From: Balneolales bacterium
GTDB lineage: Bacteria; Bacteroidota; Rhodothermia; Balneolales; Natronogracilivirgulaceae
DNA length: 45,012 nt
Assembly: GCA_007132495.1 (NCBI GenBank)
Contig: SLOL01000016.1
Location: 1 to 45,012 of the forward strand
Reading direction: 5' to 3'
Positions 25,785-35,070 of the stretch are shown piece after piece. Position numbers and translations under genes: made by a program. The first letter of the stretch is position 1. The number at the start of each line of letters is the position of its first letter. Below the pieces are notes generated by a model. It had not been told where the DNA came from, did no database searches, and worked only from the letters and a program-made list of their open reading frames with translations.

Positions 25785-26846
25785 TTACCGCTTCTGACTT
25801 GGAGATGTACCCTGACTCGGGTCATGTGCAATTCTCGGCGGAAGGAAACCCTGGGGATAATCGGTGACATACTCCTCTCCGAAAAGCCGGTTGTGCACCA
25901 CGGTGTTGCGGTGAACTTCCCAGTCGAATTTTCCTCTTTTCCGCAGGTAAAGCGTGATAAAGGAGGAGGTCATGACGATAAAGGTAGAGTAGAGGATCGC
26001 GAGCCAAAGCATCTGGTTCTGGATCGACGGTTCGGGAAAGCTCAGCAAGATAATGGCAAAGGATACGGGCCCGTTCTGAATACCGGTCTCCAGGGAGATG
26101 GCCCGCTGAAAGAGTGGCTGCACCCCGAACAGACGTGAAACCCAGTAGCCGAACAGGAAACCGAGCAATCCGACGGAAATGGCCGAGAAGTATACCTGCC
26201 AGGGGGTCTCCAGAAAGAGATTGCTGTGACGGATGAAGGCGGTTCCGAGAAGGTAGAGGATCACTATGATAGCTACAAATCCGGCGGTGTCTTCTGCTGT
26301 TTTGGCCCATCCCGGAGAATATCGGCGCAGTACCATCCCTCCGGCTACCGGCACCAGCACCAACACCAGAGACGAGATGATATTCAAGGTCGGAATCACA
26401 AACTCGGCGCTGGAGTCTGCTCCGGCCGCCACCATGGCCTCGGTAATCTGCCGGGTAAACCCGGTAGTGTATAGCTCGAGCAGGATCGGCATCATAAGAA
26501 GCGCCAGAAGTGTGGATGCGGTGGTCATGGAGATACTGAGGGCGACCGAACCCCGGGCAAAATAGGCAAACATGTTTGAAGTGGTTCCACCCGGCAGGCA
26601 CCCGATGAGGATCAGGGCGATGGCAAATGCGGGAGGAAGGTTGAGCACTACTGCCAAACCGAGAGCAATAAGCGGCATTACGCCGAATTGGGACAGAAAA
26701 CCGATGAGTACCCCGCGCGGACGCCGGGCCACGGCCTTGAAATCATCGACGGTCAGACTACCCCCCATTCCGAACATGATCACAAAGATCATCAGAGCCA
26801 GCAGAATCTGGTCGATAGGGTACAGAAGCTGGGTTTGAATATCCAT
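25785..26846 (-). CDS. bile acid:sodium symporter (BASS) family transporter
   Basis: 353-residue inner-membrane protein with about nine hydrophobic segments. Family features include the N-terminal region FGMGGSLTVDDFKAVARRPR, the Gly/Pro-rich ILIGCLPGGTTSNMFAYFARGSVALSI region split across two helices, and VSFAIILLSFPE with the preceding ISLETGIQNGP, which matches the E-x-G-x-Q-N sodium-site motif of BASS carriers. The last 45 residues are hydrophilic and cytoplasmic. It takes up organic anions with Na+; the substrate here is unknown and need not be a bile acid. It starts 4 bp after the stop of the acyl-CoA ligase and is probably in one operon with it, so a carboxylic acid that is then activated to a CoA ester is plausible. 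Confidence 0.87.
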   Translation of the reverse strand: MDIQTQLLYPIDQILLALMIFVIMFGMGGSLTVDDFKAVARRPRGVLIGFLSQFGVMPLIALGLAVVLNLPPAFAIALILIGCLPGGTTSNMFAYFARGSVALSISMTTASTLLALLMMPILLELYTTGFTRQITEAMVAAGADSSAEFVIPTLNIISSLVLVLVPVAGGMVLRRYSPGWAKTAEDTAGFVAIIVILYLLGTAFIRHSNLFLETPWQVYFSAISVGLLGFLFGYWVSRLFGVQPLFQRAISLETGIQNGPVSFAIILLSFPEPSIQNQMLWLAILYSTFIVMTSSFITLYLRKRGKFDWEVHRNTVVHNRLFGEEYVTDYPQGFLPPRIAHDPSQGTSPSQKR

Positions 26847-26850
26847 ATTC

Positions 26851-28782
26851 TTATACCTTCACTTCTTTGGGATGGAACATATCCCGGATGTTTTTTTCGT
26901 ATTTCTGTTCAACGACATGGCGCTTCAGCTTGAAGAGGTTGGTCAGTTCCTCACCCACTTTGAAGTTGTTGGAAAGCAAGCGGAAATCTCGCACCTGTTC
27001 GAAGTTTTTAATACCATTGCCGGCGGAGAGCATCTGTTTGATCTCATCCCGGATGATCCGTTTAGCCTTGGGATTTTCTGAGAGCTCGGCGAGCGATTCG
27101 GCCTGTATATTTTCTTCCTGGAAGACATCGAGCTTTGGAACTATCAGGGCCCCTACGAATTTCTGATCCTGTCCCACCACCATGCATTGCTCGATGTAAC
27201 GGCTCTGGCGGAGCTGCATCTCGAGTGGCTCGGGCTCAAGATTTTCACCATTGGAGAGGACGATGGTCGATTTACTGCGTCCCAATATTTTAAGCGAGTC
27301 GTTGAAGGTCATCATGCCCAGGTCACCGGTCCGGAACCACCCGCCTTCCAGCAGCACTTTCCGGGTGATTTCCGGCTCCCGGTAGTACCCTTTCATGACC
27401 TGCGGCCCGCGCACCCAGATTTCTCCACGCATGCCGCGTCCGTCGTACGGATATTTTTCATTGGGGTAGAGCACCTCTTCGGTTTCCAGGTCGACGATGC
27501 GTACTTCGGTGTCGGCCACCGGCGGACCCACAGTGCCGTTGACAAGCTTGTCTTCGGTACGCACGGCAATGACCGGTGAGGTTTCGGTCAGGCCGTAGCC
27601 TTCCAGTACGGGGATGCCGATGTAATTAAAGAACTTGTCTATTTCCAGCGGAAGGGCCCCGCCCCCCGAAACGGTCGCCTTGATAGATCCGCCGGCGCTT
27701 TGGCGAACGCTCTCAAGTACTGCCGCATTGAAGAATCCGTACCAGGGTAGCAGAACCAGCAGCCGGAGAGCATGAGCAGCACGTAAAACTCCGCGTTTGA
27801 TCATGGATTCCGGCTTGAGCTGCAGATCGTTATTGGTCAGGTAAAATATGGATTCCTGATAGTAGTGGCCGAGGAAATAGGCGATGTGGAACAGGGCGCG
27901 CCGCACCGGGTGGGCACTCCGTACATTTTCCAGGATGCGCTGATGCAGGCTCTCCCAAAGTCGCGGAGCCGATCCCATGAAAGTGGGTTCCACGTATTTC
28001 AGGTCTTCACCCAACGTCCGGATGCTTGTATAGTAAGTGCAGGTACCGCAACAAATGGTGTATACCTCAAACACCCGCTCGAAAATATGCCAGATGGGCA
28101 GAATGGAGAGAACGCGGTCGGTGCAGGTGAGTTCGATGGGGATGACCTCCATCTGGGACATCATGTTGGAGTGTGTCAGCATCACCCCTTTCGGTTTTCC
28201 GGTAGTCCCTGAAGTGTAGATGAGTGTGAACAGGTCATCCGGACGTATGGCATTCATTCGGTCATTCACGCGTTTGTCGCCATTTTTACGCTGCCAGGTA
28301 CCAATGGCGGCGATTTCTTTGAGCGGCCGGACTCCCTCCAGGGCTTCGCTTTTTGAGCTGAGCAGAATGATCTCGCGCAGATCGGGAAGTTCCGGCCGCA
28401 ACCGGAGAATCTTCTTCTGCAAAGCGTCGTTTTCTACGAAAGCGACACGGATTTTGGCATGGTTAATGATGTAAATCAGCTCTTCATCGGTTACATCCGC
28501 ACCACGTGGAGTGTTGACCGAACCGGACAGTTGTATGGCATAATCGGCCAGCATCCACTCCAGCCGGTTGTCACTGAACAGGCCGACATGTTCGCGCGCC
28601 TTGACCCCGATCTCTATTAGTCCGGCAGCCAAATCCATGCCCTGCTCGTAGATTTCGCGAAATGAGACGGGATTCCAGTCAAGCGCCTTGTGTCGGGTAG
28701 CAAAAGCCGGAAGTGACTCATATTTCTCTGCTGCCTGACGGTACAGATCCGCCAGATTGGAAGCTATGATACGGGATTCCAT
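26851..28782 (-). CDS. long-chain fatty acid--CoA ligase (AMP-forming)
   Basis: 643-residue member of the acyl-activating superfamily, FadD15-like. The P-loop-like motif is YTSGTTGKPKGVMLTHSN (about residues 190-207), followed by LSILPIWHIFERVFE, the A5 motif GYGLTETSPV, RTGDLG and the hinge LKILGRSKSTIVLSNGENLEP. Length suits long-chain enzymes. It makes acyl-CoA from a fatty acid, ATP and CoA on the inner side of the membrane. The A10-like position reads GENLEP where many relatives have a Lys; this is common in some bacterial subgroups and not necessarily inactivating. It is the first gene of a pair with the BASS transporter. The 278 bp upstream hold only weak short inverted repeats. Confidence 0.92.
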   Translation of the reverse strand: MESRIIASNLADLYRQAAEKYESLPAFATRHKALDWNPVSFREIYEQGMDLAAGLIEIGVKAREHVGLFSDNRLEWMLADYAIQLSGSVNTPRGADVTDEELIYIINHAKIRVAFVENDALQKKILRLRPELPDLREIILLSSKSEALEGVRPLKEIAAIGTWQRKNGDKRVNDRMNAIRPDDLFTLIYTSGTTGKPKGVMLTHSNMMSQMEVIPIELTCTDRVLSILPIWHIFERVFEVYTICCGTCTYYTSIRTLGEDLKYVEPTFMGSAPRLWESLHQRILENVRSAHPVRRALFHIAYFLGHYYQESIFYLTNNDLQLKPESMIKRGVLRAAHALRLLVLLPWYGFFNAAVLESVRQSAGGSIKATVSGGGALPLEIDKFFNYIGIPVLEGYGLTETSPVIAVRTEDKLVNGTVGPPVADTEVRIVDLETEEVLYPNEKYPYDGRGMRGEIWVRGPQVMKGYYREPEITRKVLLEGGWFRTGDLGMMTFNDSLKILGRSKSTIVLSNGENLEPEPLEMQLRQSRYIEQCMVVGQDQKFVGALIVPKLDVFQEENIQAESLAELSENPKAKRIIRDEIKQMLSAGNGIKNFEQVRDFRLLSNNFKVGEELTNLFKLKRHVVEQKYEKNIRDMFHPKEVKV

Positions 28783-29060
28783 ATAATCCGTAAGGAGTAT
28801 TTTGATTAAATCCGATTAGAGTCGGGAAAATCCCTGCCAATGGCTCTGAATGCTTGAACCATAAGTCCGGAATTTCGAACTACACTAATAAACCCCACGT
28901 TTCCATCCGGCGCCCCGGGCTCCGATGGGTACGTGTATTCACAGAATTGACAGTTACCGCCTGAATTCTCAGACCCTTATCAGAACGGATTTGACAGCCA
29001 CTAAAATACGTCTTTTTTTCATAGTAACAATACAGAGCGGGCAGTATGCCACTACAGCTA

Positions 29061-30230
29061 TCACTCTTCCTTTAGAACAAGGGATGCCATTACCGTCATT
29101 CCGGTTTTCAGACACCGTTCATCGACATTGTATTTCGGGTGGTGCCAGCCGTATAGACTGTCGGCTTCTTCGCTGCCACTGCCCAGAAAGAAAAACGTGC
29201 CCGGGAATTCTTTTTGGTAAAAGGAGAAGTCTTCACCGGCCATAACGGGTTTCCGGAGTTCAACGGTCACTTCATCGGCGGTTTCAAAAAGGTTCCGGGT
29301 GGTTTCCGGATTATTGATCACCGGGGGGTATCCGGTGATCAGCCGTGACTCTGCACTGCCTCCGGCTGCAGCAGCGGTGTGTTTCCCTATCCCGGATATG
29401 CGTTCAAAGATATGGCGGGTTTGTTCTTCATCAAAAGTGCGAATAGTTCCTTCAAGCATGACTTTTTCCGGGATGATGTTGGGCGCTGTTCCCCCCTGGA
29501 TTTTTCCTACCGTGACAACGGCTGCCTCGGTGGGATCGATACTGCGGCTGATGATGGTCTGAAGCTGCTGCACAATGCCGGCGGCAATAACAATCGGATC
29601 AACGGCCTGGTGCGGGGCGGCGGCGTGTCCCCCTTTCCCATGGATATCCATGTGGAATTCACTGGTTGAGGCCATCAAAGGCCCTTCTCTGGTGGCGATA
29701 CGGCCGGGTTCGAGGTACGGATAGGTGTGGAGTCCGTAGATATGCTGTATCCCCAGCTTCTGCAGGAAGCCGGTTTCGACAAGTAGTTTTCCGCCGCCCG
29801 GAAGCACCTCTTCTGCGGCCTGGAAGATCAGGACCACGGTTCCGGGAACCTCCGGCTTCAACCCGGATATCAGCCTGGCGGTACCAAGCAGGTTGCTGGT
29901 ATGCAGATCGTGTCCGCAGCAGTGCGCCACCCCTTTGTTTTCCGACAAAAACTCCTTTTTGGCCTCGCCCTCCTCCTCAATGGGCAGAGCGTCGATATCG
30001 GCGCGCAGTGCCAGTACCCGGTCTGATGGCCGATCACCTTTCAGAACAGCCACACATCCGGTTTCGCAGGGGTGATGCACCTCGTAGCCCCACTCCCGGA
30101 GCTTTTCGGTGATCCATCGTGTGGTTTCAAATTCGCGGAATCCCGGTTCCGGGTTCCGGTGGAGATGGCGCCGCCAGGATATGGCTTCAGGATACAGATG
30201 ATCGATAAAAGTGTTGAGTTTATCCTTCAT
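29061..30230 (-). CDS. M20-family amidohydrolase (N-acyl-amino-acid or hippurate hydrolase-like)
   Basis: 389-residue metallopeptidase of subfamily M20D. The metal and catalytic residues lie in ALRADIDALPIEE (about 75-87), CCGHDLHTSNLLG (Cys104-Cys105-Gly-His107...His110), QAAEEVLPGGGKLL and AGEDFSFYQ. A lid domain separates the two catalytic halves (GKGGHAAAPHQAVDP). There is no signal peptide. It cleaves amide bonds of N-acylated amino acids or related conjugates. It is on the same strand as the kinase upstream and the ligase downstream but separated by 121 and 278 bp, so it may be independently transcribed. Confidence 0.9.
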   Translation of the reverse strand: MKDKLNTFIDHLYPEAISWRRHLHRNPEPGFREFETTRWITEKLREWGYEVHHPCETGCVAVLKGDRPSDRVLALRADIDALPIEEEGEAKKEFLSENKGVAHCCGHDLHTSNLLGTARLISGLKPEVPGTVVLIFQAAEEVLPGGGKLLVETGFLQKLGIQHIYGLHTYPYLEPGRIATREGPLMASTSEFHMDIHGKGGHAAAPHQAVDPIVIAAGIVQQLQTIISRSIDPTEAAVVTVGKIQGGTAPNIIPEKVMLEGTIRTFDEEQTRHIFERISGIGKHTAAAAGGSAESRLITGYPPVINNPETTRNLFETADEVTVELRKPVMAGEDFSFYQKEFPGTFFFLGSGSEEADSLYGWHHPKYNVDERCLKTGMTVMASLVLKEE

Positions 30231-30351
30231 GGCTCCTGATTCTCTCCGTAATTGTCATGGTTATCCGGTTGGTTGGCGTACAACGTATGAACATCAAGTA
30301 TAATGATTTTCCATCAGCTTTTCGCAGTACGGGTTGGCAGGTCTTATGCAC

Positions 30352-32514
30352 TCAAGGTTCATCGGAATTTGAGGGCTCATCGAACCATACCGGAACTTCG
30401 AACCGGAATGTGGAGCCGACACCATGGGTGCTGTCGAGATGGAGCTTTCCGCCCATTTTTTCCACAAGGTTGTTTGAAATCGTCAGGCCTAGCCCCGTGC
30501 CTCCATACTTTCGGCTCATGGAATTATCGGCCTGGGTAAATGCATGGAAAAGTTTTTTCTGCTGATTTTCGTCAATACCGATGCCGGTATCACTGATACG
30601 GAAATGGTACTTACCATGGTTACGGCCGGTAGCTTCGAAAGTAACGTCCAGCATGACACTACCCTTTTCGGTGAACTTGACGGCATTGCTAAGCAGATTT
30701 ATTACAACCTGCTTCAACCGCATCGGATCGACAACGGCATAACGGGGTACTTCAGGTGAAATGAGAAGCTCCATACTTAAACCTTTTTGATAAGCCTGAT
30801 GACGTATTATCTCCGTTAATTGTTGGAGCAGTGCAACGATATCCGTTTGTGCAGGGTGAAGTTCCAGCTTTCCGGCCTCAATTTTGGACAGATCGAGAAT
30901 GTCATTTACAATATCCAGTAAATGGTTTGCAGATGTCATTACATTATCAAGATAGGATTTCTGCATTTGGTCGGGCGAAGTTCCCATTAGCAGATCTGTA
31001 AACCCGATGATACCATTCAACGGGGTTCGAATTTCGTGACTCATATTGGCAATAAACTCACTTTTTACCTTATTTGCGGCCAGGGCATTCTCTTTTTCAA
31101 TGACTAACTGCTGTTCCAGGTCACCACGACGCTGAACGTTGACCATCATATCGGCAAACAGCTTCAGCAGCGTCTGTTCCGATTCGGTATACTCAAAGTG
31201 TCTGTTTACCGAGTCGAAACGGATGAATCCTGTATATTCACCGCCATGCTTCATGGGAAGTATGATCAGGCTTTTGGTGCTTTCCGTATCCAGTGATATT
31301 CGTATGGGGTCGTCTTGCGGTAACCCGGCAACATCCGGAATGGAAACAGTCCCTTGTTTTTCATTATCATCCAGCCATTGATTCATGATATCGGCAGGGA
31401 TTTTGTCTGCGCCGGTATACTCTGGGCGATGATTACCGGCAAACCAGGCATGTGTGTTCCGGTATACCGGCTGTTCCCGTTCGAGTTCGAAAATGCAGGC
31501 ACGGTCGGCTTTGGCAAATTGTGCAAGTTCAGACAGTGAACGGTCGATCGTATCTGTTAACTGATCCGGTGATACATTGATATAAGTGGAAGCAATGTTC
31601 ATGAGGATATGTTGCAGTGCGGATTGATGCCGGATTTCTTTTTCCGCACGGTTCCGATCCAGAATGAGGCCAATCTGACGGGTGTAGATCTCAATCAGCG
31701 TTTCGTTTTTCAGCTGCTCATTCTCCTGCATGATGATGGTGAAGTCCCCAAGAATGCGTCCGTCTTTCATGATTTTGACCACCACCACCTCACCGACATG
31801 GAAAGTCTTCTCCAACAGGCGGGTGACATGATCGGACAGGACTCCTTCCGTCAAATCACGAAGTTTTGGAAAACGGGTAATGGTTTTTCCGGCTATCTTT
31901 TCAAGACGTTGCGGATCCGGACTCCACTTCTTTCCGACGATTTTGAAGCCCAGATATGCAACAGCTTTCCGGTAGTGCTCTTTAATCCCGGAAAGTGCAA
32001 CCGTGGTAAAACTCCTGCCATTGAGATCAAAAATGTTAAAACCGACATATTTCGCGCCGGAGATAGCGGCAAGATCATCGGAAATCTTTTGATAATCGAG
32101 TTTAACCCCCTTTTGTTTAAGGAAATGAGCCGATGCATTGGCAATCAGCTTCTCTCTGGTGATGTCGGTAAAGATGGTACTGAAATACGCTCCATGAAAT
32201 CCGCTTGCTTGCACTTTATACCACCGCTTCAGAGTGAGCGAATACTGTTCGAACTCTTTCGTTGTTCCGGTTAATGCCACTTTCCCGAACATTGTGATCC
32301 AATCAAACGCGTCGCTGCGGATATCGGGAAGCACCTCGGTAACCCTTTTGCCGATTATCTCATCGGAGGAGAGTCCTGTCAGCTTTTCAAAGGCCTGATT
32401 GACCTCAAGAAAGATGTAATCGGCAGGGGCTCCGGCTTTGTCGCAGACAATCTTGTGATATGCGTACCCGAAAGGTGCGGAATAGATCAGGTCCTTGTGA
32501 TCGAGGCTCTGCAT
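30352..32514 (-). CDS. PAS-GAF sensor histidine kinase (HisKA type), no receiver domain
   Basis: 720 residues without transmembrane segments. Domains in order: PAS (about 10-120: FLEVNQAFEKLTGLSSDEIIGKRV split over two motifs), a GAF-like region (about 130-285), a second GAF domain (about 300-470: ADRACIFELE, SLIILPMKHGGEYTGFIRFD), and HisKA with ANMSHEIRTPLNGIIGF (acceptor His about 493). The ATPase domain has NLLSNAVKFTEKG, DTGIGI and GGTGLGLTISNNLVEKMGG. It is a cytoplasmic sensor. Many kinases of this type carry receiver domains, but this one stops after the ATPase domain. No response regulator is adjacent. The first PAS resembles those that bind small ligands; the signal is unknown. Confidence 0.9.
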   Translation of the reverse strand: MQSLDHKDLIYSAPFGYAYHKIVCDKAGAPADYIFLEVNQAFEKLTGLSSDEIIGKRVTEVLPDIRSDAFDWITMFGKVALTGTTKEFEQYSLTLKRWYKVQASGFHGAYFSTIFTDITREKLIANASAHFLKQKGVKLDYQKISDDLAAISGAKYVGFNIFDLNGRSFTTVALSGIKEHYRKAVAYLGFKIVGKKWSPDPQRLEKIAGKTITRFPKLRDLTEGVLSDHVTRLLEKTFHVGEVVVVKIMKDGRILGDFTIIMQENEQLKNETLIEIYTRQIGLILDRNRAEKEIRHQSALQHILMNIASTYINVSPDQLTDTIDRSLSELAQFAKADRACIFELEREQPVYRNTHAWFAGNHRPEYTGADKIPADIMNQWLDDNEKQGTVSIPDVAGLPQDDPIRISLDTESTKSLIILPMKHGGEYTGFIRFDSVNRHFEYTESEQTLLKLFADMMVNVQRRGDLEQQLVIEKENALAANKVKSEFIANMSHEIRTPLNGIIGFTDLLMGTSPDQMQKSYLDNVMTSANHLLDIVNDILDLSKIEAGKLELHPAQTDIVALLQQLTEIIRHQAYQKGLSMELLISPEVPRYAVVDPMRLKQVVINLLSNAVKFTEKGSVMLDVTFEATGRNHGKYHFRISDTGIGIDENQQKKLFHAFTQADNSMSRKYGGTGLGLTISNNLVEKMGGKLHLDSTHGVGSTFRFEVPVWFDEPSNSDEP

Positions 32515-32698
32515 TACCTTACCTGAACGAATGATGGTGATTGTGGGAAAACATCATTAGCTAACCATTTGCAAAGTTCAATATACACAAAATCTGTTTT
32601 TTTATAAGAATTTGCGCAACAAGAGAATCCACACAATGATCGATTGAAATGAAACAAATGTTTGGGCCGGTCCCGCCATATCGGGAAAACAGAACCCG

Positions 32699-34735
32699 TT
32701 ATAAAAATTCGCGGGGAATCTCCCGGTCCCAGGTCTTACTGAAGATGCGCCGGCTGTTTTCATAGGCATCCAGCGTGGCGTGCACCCGGAACACCTTGCT
32801 GTCACAGGTGAGTATCGTCCGGGTGATGGTTTCGGCGTCCCATTCACCGCGTTTCAGCCTGCGCACCGCACGCACTTCTCCGGTGGGCGACTCGAATTTG
32901 TCCAGCAGATACCGGTACCACTCTTCGGTGTTTTTGGTGATTTCGGTTCCGGTGTCTTCCAGTCGTAGCGTACCATCGTTGTCAATAACATGCAGGGTGG
33001 ACTCTTCAGTGGCCAGGTCCCGGGTGATGACCCAGTTGTGATCCGCCGGCTTGAGGGTGGTGGCCACAAAACCCCGGACCGCTTCCGACTCTTCGAAATC
33101 ACTCATCTGGTTATCGGCCGGAGAGTCATCTTTCCGGACCGGAAGTTCCAGCGTGCTGTTTTCCGGATAGATGGCCAGCCGTGCCGGTTCCGGTGACGGC
33201 CAGGCCAGCGGCCAGTAGGAGGTGGATATGGCCACCCGAAGGCGGTTTCCTTTTGGAAAGTGCTGGGCGATGTCATTCAGTTCCACGGTCACTTTCACTT
33301 TTTTCCCCGGTTCAAGGTATTCCGGCGACTCGTGGCTGTTGCGGTGACACAGGTTCAACAATCCGTAGGTCACGCGTGTGCCTTTGTCGTCTTCGGCAAT
33401 ATCCGAAAGGCGTATGGCGATCATGGCGACCGGTTTGTTGGATGAGAGCTCAAGATGCAGCTTGGGGGCCCCAAGGATGATCAGATCCTTTTTCAGCGGT
33501 TCACTGTCGAATACCAGTGAGCCACCGTCCTCTTCGCGCTGGTCGTAGGGCAGGTCGGGTCCCTTGCTGTAAGAACACCATTTACCGGCAAAAAGCCCGA
33601 CACTGAGTGGTGACTGGATGGTCTGGGGGCCATTGCCGCCCAGACGCTCCTCACCGGGTTTAAGTATGCGCCCCGTGTCCAGCGACCATTTCGTCGATTC
33701 AATATTTGAAGAGGGCCAGGAGTTTTCGGCGACCCAGTACCCCGGCCGCTTTTTGTAGACGGCACGCGGTCTGACACTTTCCTGCATCCAGACGCGGAGA
33801 TCCGGCTCCTCTTCGACCCCCGTTTCTTCGTCCTTGAGCCAGCGGTCCCACCAGCGCAGACACTCCTGGAGGAATCCGATTTGGGGCCCGGGCGAAGCTT
33901 CATGAGGGTAAATATGACTCCACGGTCCGACCAGCCCCTTGCACGGAACTTTGAGATTCCGGACAAGCCGGAAAACGGCGTTGGAGTAACCATCCGCCCA
34001 GCCGCTTACGGCCATGACCGGCGCCTGGATGGCTTCGTAGTCCTCACATACCGATCCGTGCTTCCAATAGTCATCGCGATGCTGGTGGCGCATCCAGGTG
34101 TCGACCCAGAGTCCGCTGCCTTCGAGCCGCTCCATCCACATGTCGCGCCACCGGTCTCCCACAATTTCGGGATCGGGCGGAAGGGAGTTGAAGGCGAACA
34201 TGGTGGAGGCCCAGGAAAGGTTGTCATTGAGAAGACATCCGCCCATGTAGTGGACATCGTCGGCATAGCGGTCGTCGGTGGAGCAGAGGCTGATGACCGC
34301 CTTGAGTTGGGGCGGGCGCATGGCGGCGATCTGGAGGCCGTTGAATCCGCCCCAGGAGATGCCGATCATGCCGGCTTTACCATTGCACCACGGCTGTTCT
34401 TCCAGCCAGTTGAGGATATCGACCCCGTCGTCGAGCTCTGTCTGCAGGTATTCGTCCATCAACACTCCCTCGGAGTCGCCGCTGCCGCGCAGGTCGACGC
34501 GTATGGATGCATAGCCGTGTGCAGCGAAGTAAGAGTGCACCTGGGTGTCCCTTGAGCGCTTGAGATCCCGTTTGCGGTACGGGATATATTCCAGAATGGC
34601 GGGAACCGGATTTTGTTCGGCATCTTCGGGCATCCAGACCCTGGCTGAAAGGCGGCAGCCGTCTCTCATGGGGATCCAGATATGTTCAATGATAGTGATC
34701 AGTTGCGGAAGCGAAGAGACCTTGACTCTGTTCAT
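32699..34735 (-). CDS. CocE/NonD-family alpha/beta hydrolase
   Basis: 678 residues, without a signal peptide. The peptidase S15-type catalytic domain has RGSGDSEG and the nucleophile motif GISWGG (Ser127), with SGWADGYSNAVFRLVRN around the acidic residue and GPWSHIYPHEASPG around the His. The C-terminal jelly-roll domain (about 330 onward) is typical of cocaine esterase and X-Pro dipeptidyl peptidases. It hydrolyses esters or acyl bonds; the natural substrate is unknown. The last 100 residues (NTEEWYRYLLDKFESP...) are an extra tail. It is divergent from the ATP-grasp ligase, with a perfect palindrome 36 bp upstream of its start. Confidence 0.87.
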   Translation of the reverse strand: MNRVKVSSLPQLITIIEHIWIPMRDGCRLSARVWMPEDAEQNPVPAILEYIPYRKRDLKRSRDTQVHSYFAAHGYASIRVDLRGSGDSEGVLMDEYLQTELDDGVDILNWLEEQPWCNGKAGMIGISWGGFNGLQIAAMRPPQLKAVISLCSTDDRYADDVHYMGGCLLNDNLSWASTMFAFNSLPPDPEIVGDRWRDMWMERLEGSGLWVDTWMRHQHRDDYWKHGSVCEDYEAIQAPVMAVSGWADGYSNAVFRLVRNLKVPCKGLVGPWSHIYPHEASPGPQIGFLQECLRWWDRWLKDEETGVEEEPDLRVWMQESVRPRAVYKKRPGYWVAENSWPSSNIESTKWSLDTGRILKPGEERLGGNGPQTIQSPLSVGLFAGKWCSYSKGPDLPYDQREEDGGSLVFDSEPLKKDLIILGAPKLHLELSSNKPVAMIAIRLSDIAEDDKGTRVTYGLLNLCHRNSHESPEYLEPGKKVKVTVELNDIAQHFPKGNRLRVAISTSYWPLAWPSPEPARLAIYPENSTLELPVRKDDSPADNQMSDFEESEAVRGFVATTLKPADHNWVITRDLATEESTLHVIDNDGTLRLEDTGTEITKNTEEWYRYLLDKFESPTGEVRAVRRLKRGEWDAETITRTILTCDSKVFRVHATLDAYENSRRIFSKTWDREIPREFL

Positions 34736-35070
34736 GATGAAAGGATGTATTTGTTTTCGGAATTCGATCTATTTCGTTAAACGAAATTATCAGTTAATGT
34801 TATGTGTTTTCAGACAACCAGGTGTTTATATCACAGCGAAATAATGGACTCACCGTAGCCGTATCGGATTGATACGTAACGGGGTAAAAAAAAATCATAA
34901 AATGCATAAAATCGTTCTCCGGGTTATTAAAAAGCCGTAAATTCGATGAGGTTTTCCAGGAGAAAGGCAAAATGTAATGCAATCGCGATAGCCCGCGCAA
35001 CTTCTGCGTTACGATAACTGGAAGATAGCCTATTTTCACCAATTAACTGGTAACTTAAACGGATATTGTC
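34736..35070. other. 335-bp divergent intergenic region
   Basis: This gap lies between the CocE hydrolase (minus) and the ATP-grasp gene (plus). It contains the 34771-34787 palindrome and a weaker inverted repeat GTATC-ggatt-GATAC (34861-34875). An A-tract near 34886-34894 could fit a promoter. No open frame of convincing size or RNA gene was seen. Confidence 0.6.
34771..34787. promoter_or_regulatory. perfect 17-bp palindrome upstream of the CocE gene
   Basis: ATTTCGTT-a-AACGAAAT has 8-bp arms around a single base and begins 36 bp upstream of the CocE start codon at 34735 in the divergent intergenic region. It looks like a site for a dimeric regulator of the MarR or TetR type. No such gene is in the window. 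Confidence 0.5.

Noticed and set aside
28783-29060. Small gene (17 codons starting MKKRR) between the M20 and acyl-CoA ligase genes
   Set aside because: Very short, no ribosome-binding site and no membrane or other recognisable feature; it fits chance.
32671-32686. Rho-independent terminator after the CocE gene
   Set aside because: TCCCG/CGGGA gives only five pairs, and the T-tract lies on the wrong side for minus-strand transcription.
33881-34555. 224-residue plus-strand frame over the CocE gene
   Set aside because: It is fully inside the CocE coding sequence with no family motif; it is a shadow frame.
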